Shown: in pieces, positions 44,372 to 64,000 of the stretch
Position numbering within the stretch: the first letter of the stretch is position 1
Layout: each line of letters opens with the position of its first letter
Assembly (NCBI GenBank): GCA_036785325.1
Contig: JAXIVH010000001.1
Span: 2,458,344 to 2,522,343 of the forward strand
Length of the DNA: 64,000 bases
Direction: 5' to 3'
Source of the DNA: Urophycis tenuis
Lineage: Eukaryota; Chordata; Actinopteri; Gadiformes; Phycidae
Made by a program: the position numbers and the translations under genes
The notes under the pieces: generated by a model
Seen by the model: the letters and a program-made list of their open reading frames with translations, nothing else
The model's database searches: none
Told to the model about the DNA's origin: nothing

Positions 44372-44480
44372 GCACAAACTTCAGACATGCTGAACAACCG
44401 GCCGCCCAAGCACCGGGAGCTGGACAAACGCCAGTAAAAACACATCGTTTTCTTCTTGTTCCTTCTTCCATTTTTCCCCC
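41110..44480. other. slc29a2-lgalsl intergenic interval, no gene recognised
   Basis: Mostly unremarkable sequence. A less AT-rich stretch at about 42.8-43.45 kb stays open on both strands (up to 130 codons on plus), with no recognised domain. A (GACA)n tract lies at 44339-44372. GC-rich DNA at 44.24-44.49 kb is the likely lgalsl promoter and 5' UTR. Confidence 0.5.
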
Positions 44481-44489
44481 CACGTCAAC

Positions 44490-45559
44490 ATGGCTGAATC
44501 GACCACGGACACGGAAAAAAAGGTAATCCACAGCAGTGTGTGTGCTACAAGGCCAACTATGTCATAAGGAATATATGGCTGCAACGAAACCTGTTAAGAC
44601 TTTTCCTACCGTGGCCAATGCTTTGTGTAGGAAACATAGTACGACACGTTATCTGATAGACTACTAATAACTTTAAAGTAACCCGAATTCTCCATGGGAT
44701 TACGTCGGGCACCCCATGAGACGAGACGCGTGGCGGTCCGGGGGGCCACCACGTGACCACCTTCATGGGAGCGACAGCACCTTTGGAATTTGACGCGTTT
44801 TCCTGTTGTTGTTTTTCCGGTCAGCCACTCACTCATTAAGAAATCCATACTCAAACCAAGTGTAATAAGTGTCGCTCTACTTAGGCAGGAGACTCCATCT
44901 CTTTTGTCTCTGTCCCACGGGGACGTGATTTTCCACCAATACCAAAGTTTGATGGCGGCTCTAAAGTAGTTGATAGACAGACAACGCCATTGCCCCGAAT
45001 ATGACACGCAGCAGACAAGCCTGGTCATAAAATCCCACGTGATGAAAACAGGCTGGTGCGTTTAGGTTATCATTGTTTCATTAGGCTTTTGTCTTCAAAT
45101 AAGTTGTGTGTGTTAACTAAGTTTGTGTCTGTTTTGCTGGAACTGCAGGCAGTACCTTTCAGCGGACATATCAGAGACGGAATGCGGATAGGAAAGCGAC
45201 TAGTCGTGGTGGGCGTTGTGGAGCCTCGGCCTGACAGGTACGACCACCGCATCCTCCTTTTACTGGTCACTTGGTGAGTAGGGCTTGTACATCAGAATGT
45301 ACCATGGGATCTTTTATTGGCTCTAAATTGAATCTGTTGGGAAGGGATCTCATAATCAGCTAGGTTTTCATTGGCATTCAGCCATTGGGTCTGCCTTGCA
45401 AACGTGCCACTTTTCAAGAGTTGTAGTACAGTAAAATCGTAAGTAGACCTAAATATAGCCTACCGTAACCTAGGCTAATCAGCACAATTACACGATAACA
45501 TACAAATATTTCAAACTCATATCATGATGAGGCGTATTGATATATTGTCCAACTCAAAA

Positions 45560-45600
<41 letters not shown>

Positions 45601-46724
45601 TGTAGGTTCTACATTCTGTTGTCGTGTGGACCGGGCCTGAGGCAGAAGCCCCCGACAGACGTGGCTCTGGAGCTGTGCGTGCGGATGAAGGAGCGTCAGG
45701 TCCAGTGCAGGGCCTGTGTGTCGGGCCGCTGGGGCCGGGCCGAGGGCACCATCCCCTTCTTCCCCTTCATCACTGAGCAGCCTTTCAGGGTAGGCCTGTG
45801 TGTGGATCACACACACATTAGCAGTGTCCTCACAAGTAAACGAGGTCTCATGTGGTCGTAAGCAGGCTGACACCGTTGGGAGCGTGTCGTGCCCTTTGTC
45901 TGAACAGATTACTTTTTCTTATCTCGATACAATCTGTGTGAAAGTAATTGTAGAATCTAGATATGTCTCGTGTAAACAAGGCCATAGTTTCATAAACAAG
46001 TAGAAAACATTCCCCTTTGAGTTCTTATCTTCACAAGTTAAAGGCGGTAAGGTTAACTGCAACACTTTTCAATGGCAGAGAAACATGGGGAGGGGATTTG
46101 TTTTGGGGTGATTAGTTTATTGCTTCTCTTCTGCTCTCTTTCTGTCCAACTTTGTAGTCTTACTTACAACACCTTTTTTTTTTTAAAACTGCCTCTTAAG
46201 GGGCAGCTGCGGCCTACTGGTTAGGGCTTCGTAACCGGAGGGTGGCCGGTTCGAACTCCGACCAGTACGAAACGAGAGCCTTGAGCAGAAGGCTGAAGTG
46301 CCTTGAGCAAGGCACCTAACCCCTCACTGCTCCCCGAGCGCCGCTGTTGGCAGCCCACTGCCTCGGGATTAATGTGTGCTTCACCTGCCTCACCATCACT
46401 GTGTGCTAATTCACGATTGGGTTAAATGCAGAGACCAAATTTCCCTCACGGGATCAAAAGAGTAATTCTTCTTCTTCTTTCTGCTTCATATCAATTCAGA
46501 AGGCTGTCTTCAACCAAAGTAACGTGCTGTCTAAACAACTGTTTCTGTATTCTGTTTTTATACTTTTTTCTTCTCTCCAGATTGAGATATCATGCGAACA
46601 AAGTCGATTTCGGATTTTTGTGGATGGACAGCAGCTATTGACTTTTCACCACAGAGTTCTCCCTCTCGTGGATATTGATACCTTCTGGATAGCAGGGGCT
46701 CTGAGGGTTACGAAGCTGAGCTAA
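44490..46724 (+). CDS. lgalsl: Galectin-related protein (lgalsl), complete, four exons
   Basis: LGALSL is a galectin-fold protein of unknown role that lacks most sugar-binding residues. Exons: 44490-44522, 45149-45237, 45606-45789, 46581-46724; all GT/AG and in phase (149 aa; human has 172). The frame starts MAESTTDTEKK and joins AVPFSGHIRDGMRIGKRLVVVG. Family blocks include GTIPFFPFITEQPFR, RFRIFVDGQQL and RVTKLS at the C-terminus. The canonical galectin H-NPR segment is not visible; residues around VRMKERQVQCRACVS occupy its place, and only the WG of the W-G-x-E-x-R motif remains (GRWGRAE). The shorter N-terminus may be real, or an upstream exon could be missed. Candidate AATAAA at 46808-46813. 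The gene lies just upstream of aftph on the same strand, as I recall in human. Confidence 0.9.
45561..45602. repeat. (GT)n tract next to lgalsl exon 3 acceptor
   Basis: GT repeats run to within a few bases of the TGTAG acceptor at 45605/45606. Confidence 0.93.
46201..46478 (+). mobile_element. tRNA-derived SINE in lgalsl intron 3
   Basis: The head has a B-box-like GGTTCGAACTCC and an A-box-like TACTGGTTAGGGC. The body has GGCACCTAACCCCTCACTGC, and the end is GGTTAAATGCAGAGACCAAA then TTTCCCTCACGGGATCAAAA. The tail runs into TTC repeats. The last 25 bp resemble the 3' tails of the LINEs in this window. No clear target-site duplication was found. Confidence 0.8.
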
Positions 46725-47080
46725 AAGGTCTCCACACTGCAAGTTACATTCTCCCTGGCTGGATTTACTATTCTGAATGTTGTTTGGGTATGTCTATGGA
46801 TACAGAAAATAAACATACTTGTTTACTAAGGATGTGGCAAAGGCAGACCCAGATTTCTGGGTGTGTGTGTGTGTGGGTGTGTATTTGTGGGGGTGTGTTC
46901 AGCTGTAAAAGTAAAGGAACATGAAGAAGAATATGTTGTTAGTGGACAGGTAGTAATGTAATGTTCTCCAATTAATGTATTTGATGTATGAAGCTGTATT
47001 AATTACCAGTGATTTAGCTCAGTGAGCAAGCAATGTCAATAAATGCTTTGTCTAACTCTATTCATATAATGTCTGACTTT

Positions 47081-47184
47081 CTTACTGTATTAACAGCAAT
47101 GAAACTTTTCACCTTCTTCTGACAAATGTACGTTTTGTAAGTCGCTTTGGATACAAGTGTCCTAAATGCCCTAAATGTGAATGA
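47081..47184 (-). repeat. Second, inverted copy of the dispersed repeat at 37628-37736
   Basis: TTGTAAGTCGCTTTGGATAC and CTTTCTTACTGTATTAACAG match the reverse complement of the copy at 37.6 kb along about 100 bp. Confidence 0.7.
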
Positions 47185-47199
47185 TTAATTTAGAATTGT

Positions 47200-48660
47200 A
47201 TTAATTTGTTTTGTCATTTAGAGTTTAGTAAAAAGCAACTAACTGCCTAAGTAAATGCCGATAATGCAGACAAGTCATAGAATAAAATGTAGAGGTCAGA
47301 TATCTTGCTCAATGACACTTTCAGGAAAATTGACAACCTTACCCAGTAGCAAAATGTCGATTTCATCGTGGATATCATGCAAGAGTTGACAGGATTTGGG
47401 CATTTCACAGCAATTAGGTTTGAGTAAACATGCATAAAACCCACCTGCATCGCACCTAACCTCAATCTTTTCTTAATACAGTATTGCGTACAATCGACCG
47501 TATTTTTTTCTCTCTCATGTTTCGATTTTTTGCAGTTTAAAAATATCTACAGAAATATTAAAAGTGAAAGATGATTAAATACCGAGGAAGTGTTCCCCCG
47601 GAACCTGGACTAGAACCGATGTAATGTCTTGCAATGCATTCTGGGTATTCATTGGGCGAGTTCAGGTGACTCGGGGCCAGGAGGATTATTCTCATCTTGC
47701 CGACTCAACCTAGTTGTCTTTCATATATTCCCACGAAATTGGTGACTGCGATTTTTATCAAATGGGAGGCCATCGGTTAGCCTGAGACATGGATATCACC
47801 GACCGAGCTCCTACGGTTAGCTAAGACGGTTCCTTTCTAACTATCAACCCGGATGCTCCGGACAGCTAGCTCGGTAACTCCACCAGGGATAGCATTGTTG
47901 TTGCTAGCGTTGCTAGCTACGCAGATAGCCAACTAAAGTTGACTTGTCACTTAGCCTACTTGTGCCGTAGTTTATTCACCTACATACTGGCGTGTTTTCG
48001 ATAGGTCGACCCTATTTCTGCACACATTTGTTAGCGAGTGAAATGAGTATTGGCAGGATAACAATGTGGTAGTTAACACACACTCAAATCAACTCCGTTA
48101 GCTAAGGTTAATAACCCATGTTGGAGACGATAATACATGTTTAAATTGTCTTATCCTGTTATATGATCTATATATCTCTATTTTGTGTTTAGTTTTTAGC
48201 ATCGTGTGTGGCCGTAAGTCAAACCTGTTTCACGCAGAGCCGAACAAGCTACGTCTCTAGCCGGTTAGTATGCCAGTTTTTCTAGTCCAACTCTGTCAAG
48301 ACTTGGACATACTGAGCTTTTCAGACAGTTGGCATAATAATCATTACTGTACTAATAATTGGTTGTTCAAATACCTCCTCGTTTTTCCTTCATGGGAAAG
48401 TCCAGTCCATGAACCGAAGGAGCCGTTGGGCTCAGAAGAGTATATCTTGCTTTTAATGAAATGTCCAATCATGCCCAGTAGCAACAATTGTTTCCTTTCC
48501 ACTATTTATCTGTAAAACATAACCACATTAGTACTCTGTATGTAGGCAATAACACAATACTAAATGTAGGTATTGCTATAATCCCATTACAATACATAGC
48601 TGATGGTCATTTGTTTCCCTACAGGAATAGCCTGGAGTAACTTGTTGAGCCTGCTGTAGA
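47200..48660 (+). promoter_or_regulatory. lgalsl-aftph intergenic region with probable aftph 5' end
   Basis: The first aftph coding exon is preceded by an acceptor (TTCCCTACAG at about 48615-48624), so a noncoding exon and promoter must lie upstream. The region 47.64-47.95 kb, locally richer in CpG, is the best candidate. No TATA box or defined exon could be called. Confidence 0.3.
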
Positions 48661-48663
48661 ATC

Positions 48664-60375
<11,712 letters not shown>

Positions 60376-60707
60376 GTCCCAGACTCCCTCCCAGAGTCCC
60401 TCCCTGTGCTCTGCCTCGCTCTGCAAGGCCTCGCTCTGCCCCCCTCCCTCCTCCAGACACATCAAGCCTACCATATCTTATGGGTTCTGTTGTTCTGTGT
60501 TTCTTTTTGTTTGGGGGGGGTTCTGGGCAGCCCTCCCACTTTAACCCCCCATCGCTTTTAATGTATGTTTGGTTTGCCTTTTAAAAGAGATGCAGGTAAT
60601 TGTCTCGGCCGTGATTAGGTTCAAGCCCTCTTGGAGAACAGGGGGCTTTACTGAAGGCTTGTTGACGAACTACAAAATATCAACACAATTTTATCCCATT
60701 GCAATCT

Positions 60708-61212
60708 TGTTGTTCATGGGTCAGGATGGGGAGGGCAGTCCTGTTGTTCATGGGTCAGGATGGGGAGGACTGTCCTGTTGTTCATGGGTCAGGATGGGGA
60801 GGGCAGTCCTGTTGTTCATGGGTCAGGATGGGGAGGGCAGTCCTGTTCATGGGTCAGGATGGGGAGGGCAGTCCTGTTGTTCATGGGTCAGGATGGGGAG
60901 GGCAGTCCTGTTGTTCATGGGTCAGGATGGGGAGGGCAGTCCTGTTGTTCATGGGTCAGGATGGGGAGGGCAGTCCTGTTTTTCATGGGTCAGGATGGGG
61001 AGGGCAGTCCTGTTGTTCATGGGTCAGGATGGGGAGGGCAGTCCTGTTGTTCATGGGTCAGGATGGGGAGGGCAGTCCTGTTGTTCATGGGTCAGGATGG
61101 GGAGGGCAGTCCTGTTGTTCATGGGTCAGGATGGGGAGGACAGTCCTGTTCATGGGTCAGGATGGGGAGGGCACGCCTGTTGTTCATGGGTCAGGATGGG
61201 GAGGACAGTGCA
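60708..61212. repeat. 34-bp minisatellite, about 15 copies, in the aftph 3' UTR or flank
   Basis: The unit is TTGTTCATGGGTCAGGATGG followed by GGAGGGCAGTCCTG; two copies lack a TTG, giving 31 bp. It starts about 330 bp after the stop codon. Open frames through it (up to 242 codons) are shadows. Confidence 0.93.
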
Positions 61213-61426
61213 TCCCTGTTTCGATTCAAGGGTAATTAAATGTGTACATAAGTGGGGGCAAATATATTTCTCCCCGCAAACCTTCTTCTGTATTTAGTTA
61301 GTTTTTATCCTTATGATTTTCTTATGTTGCAGTCTAGTGGATGTGCATCAGTGTCTTTTTTGAAGGAGCCGCTAGCTGACATTGTACCTGCAAAGGTTAA
61401 ATCGAAGTAAGTAAATGTATAGTATA

Positions 61427-61432
61427 AATAAA
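61427..61432 (+). terminator. Candidate aftph polyadenylation signal
   Basis: AATAAA about 1.05 kb past the stop, beyond the minisatellite. Later weaker signals also exist near 62.27 kb. Confidence 0.3.
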
Positions 61433-61439
61433 ATGCATA

Positions 61440-64000
61440 TTTAATATATATATACATATATATATATATTGGTATATATATTGTATAAACTTGAAACCAC
61501 ACTGCCTGCAAAATCCAGTCCAATGTTTTTGCCTGTTGTGTTAATGATCTTTTAAGTTGTTATTTTTGTGTTTAAATGTTGGATTATTTTGACCCAGGGC
61601 TCTTAGTCCACTGCTAGTCAGCCCAGAACCTGGCCCTCCCTTACTGTTCCTACATATCCTCACGTCCGTTCTCATGAGAATCCTCTGTGGCTGGCCTGAT
61701 GGGAAAAGGCTCCTTTGATAGACCAACCTCTGGGCAACAAGGACATGTACCTCTGGCCCTGTGATTAAATTATTTAATTTGTATGTTTTTGGTTTTGTCT
61801 GGGTGTTGGCTGTTTGAGACCGGAGGTTCGTAAGCAACTGTTTTGGTTAAAACCACTGAAACTATCAAATCTCTGTAATAAGAAGTCTACTTGCAAGGGA
61901 ATTAAGGGACCAATTGTTTGGCTTCAATTATTAACACTGTCTCCAAAATGAAGTGCATTTTTTTGTTTTACTTTTTTTCATTTGCTTTGTTTGCCGCTTA
62001 TCGTATGATCTTAATATTTACCGTTTTATTTTTGTCGTACCACTGTCATCTCTGTCTCTCCAGGAGGATTTTGCACATTGTAAAGATGAAATGGATGTAA
62101 TCATAGTTCACTGTGGCTTTAGACTGTACAGTTAAAACTATGAACTGTAAAATGTATGGGGAAAATTCCTATGGAAAAAAACTCAATCACTTGAAGAGCC
62201 TGTCAAAGGTCAGTGTGCATGGCGGTTCTTTTGAGACTTACGTGTGTAAATTTTACTTTTAGTGTACACAGGAAATTAAAATAATTTAAGAGAAATGGGA
62301 GTGGTTTCTTTCTGATGTGTCACAAACACATACATGTTAGAATCACCAGTACCAAGATCTGATGTTGATAAACTGTTACTACAGCACTCTCTCCATACGC
62401 TGGTACTTTGTGTCATATGCAAAGGTATTGTTTCACTATTTATTATGTCTAGCTTTTATAAAGGAGTGACCACAGATGAGTCTCCCCCTTTGTGGGTTCT
62501 TAGCTGTTCCAATAACTAGTTTGGTAGGTTACAGGTGGTTACAGGACAGCCAGCTGGTGAGCAACATGGTCCACAGACCTTCCACTCTCCCACTGTGTCC
62601 TGGACATGCTGTGACGGCCTGTTGTCTCCCAGTCACTCACAGGACATACAAGGACTTGGAGAAACGAATCCATTACATACAATTTGTTGAAATGTTGGCA
62701 ATGACATAAATGTTACCTGTAGAGCAAATGCCATCCCTCCCAAATTGATAAATCATCCAAAACAATATCTCCAAAAAAGCACTAAGAGTATATGCCCACA
62801 CTGGTCACCACTGTTTGACCTCAGATGACACAGATGACCACTGTTTAACATCCGATATTGCAATGACACAAAGCACAAATGTTTGTAAGTCAAAAGGTAA
62901 ACCAGACTTCTGTGTTACTCTTTGGCTACTTGATCTGGTTTAGCCAGTGGCCGTCTCTTGCACACATTAGGAATCAAACTCATGTGATGTGCAGTGATTG
63001 AAACACTAGCACGTAGCAGAACCAAGCAGCTGTGGGTCTCTGCTCCTGATGCTCATTGTCTTCCCTTCTGGTTGACCGAGGAGTTGGGCTCTGTGTGGGG
63101 GAACGCTTTCATCTGAAGTCACAATCACAAGGGTTCATGGTTGATTCATTTCTAAAAGCCAATTCATTGAATTACATCAGCATGACAAAAGGGCTGTGTA
63201 TTTACACTAAACATAACCCATGTAACTCTCGAAAGGTTTCATAATACAGCTCTACTAGCAGGGTCAAGGAGTCAAATGTTCTGTAGCCAGCTAGCCATAA
63301 CAACAAGCCATCAAGCAAACTTAACAAAGCAATCTATTTCACAAGAATCTATTTTTCAAGAAATAAAACTGAAATTAGTTGGTAAATCTCAAAATTTTTA
63401 TTCCAAATTGCAATAAGCATTTGTGAAACATGGCATCATCGGAAAATGTCTGACTTTGTAAAATGAAAACAAATGATGGTCCTTTTTAAAAGACAATACA
63501 ACTAGTATCAATAGTTTAACAACATACACAATGGAGCTGCTACACTTAACAAATTAAAAATATATATATATATATTAATAGAAACATTTTGGCTCACATT
63601 TTGTGCCAAAGAAACAACATAGAAAATATAATAATATGATGATATGATATAGTTTTTAGGATAGAACTCTGCATTGTCGCTGATGAAGACGTTGGGTAAA
63701 GTCTGGCGACACCTCTGATAAAGGCACTCTTTTCATTTAAAACCCACCTGACATCTTCCTTCTGTATGCAAGCACAGTCTGTACAAAAGATTTTTTCCAT
63801 GTAATTCTGAAATACCCACAGAAAATAATGACCAATATTTATATGGCCTTATTCCATTCTATAACCTGGGTATTAACCGAGTGTTATGTATTGTAAAGAA
63901 CACAGAAATTACACAGTAATCTGTTTCCAGTGGTGTAAAAAGGTAAAAAAAATCTAAAGTTGTAAAAGCTGGCATTGTACTCAGTACAGGTTGCTAGTCT
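61440..64000. other. aftph downstream flank, no gene recognised
   Basis: No coding exon or repeat family was recognised. GGAATAAAAATTTTGAG reads on the minus strand near 63391-63407 and could be the polyadenylation signal of a convergent gene beyond the window. That is inference only. Confidence 0.35.

Noticed and set aside
44080..44526. 148-codon open frame overlapping the lgalsl start
   Set aside because: It overlaps the lgalsl promoter/first exon in another frame and includes the GACA repeat.
46201..46300. A functional tRNA gene
   Set aside because: The B-box-like head belongs to a tRNA-derived SINE; the body and tail are SINE sequence and no intact cloverleaf is evident.
60569..61297. 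242-codon open frame after aftph
   Set aside because: Shadow of the 34-bp minisatellite in the 3' UTR or flank; no domain and no splice context.

Overview
The window is vertebrate, almost certainly teleost fish, nuclear DNA. It has intron-containing genes with canonical GT/AG junctions, L2-type and Rex3-like LINEs, a tRNA-derived SINE, and a very heavy load of micro- and minisatellites. No prokaryotic, phage or organellar features were seen. I could not fix the species. Five protein-coding genes can be assembled exon by exon.

Layout. (1) About 0.6-8.2 kb, minus: the first nine coding exons (about 440 residues) of vps54, a GARP tethering-complex subunit; the rest lies beyond position 1. (2) 8.2-13.3 kb: vps54 upstream sequence with an L2-type LINE tail at 8.8-9.5 kb. 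(3) 13.7-19.9 kb, minus: a complete six-exon pellino E3 ubiquitin ligase (peli1-like, 435 aa). (4) 20-28.8 kb: gene-poor and rich in microsatellites, including a 154-bp perfect palindrome. (5) 28.8-37.6 kb, plus: a complete twelve-exon equilibrative nucleoside transporter (slc29a2-like, 436 aa), with a nested LINE pile-up in intron 5. (6) 37.6-44.4 kb: dispersed repeats, a LINE copy carrying a nested Rex3 fragment, a 72-bp minisatellite and unassigned sequence. (7) 44.5-46.7 kb, plus: lgalsl (galectin-related protein) in four exons. (8) 48.7-60.4 kb, plus: aftph (aftiphilin), nine coding exons, 857 aa. (9) 60.4-64 kb: aftph 3' flank with a 34-bp minisatellite.

The order and strands vps54(-), peli1(-), lgalsl(+), aftph(+) match what I recall of human chromosome 2p14-p15, so this is a conserved block. 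A nucleoside transporter sits between peli1 and lgalsl. The genes are not a pathway, although vps54 and aftph both serve trans-Golgi/endosome traffic.

The most unusual feature is how often tandem arrays touch exon boundaries. In the pellino gene, exon 2 lies between a CT microsatellite that forms its polypyrimidine tract and a 32-bp minisatellite of 13 units, 12 of which carry a GT splice-donor motif. Its stop codon sits inside a 20-bp array. The 2.4-kb array in aftph intron 2 repeats acceptor-like and donor-like motifs about 18 nt apart in most units.
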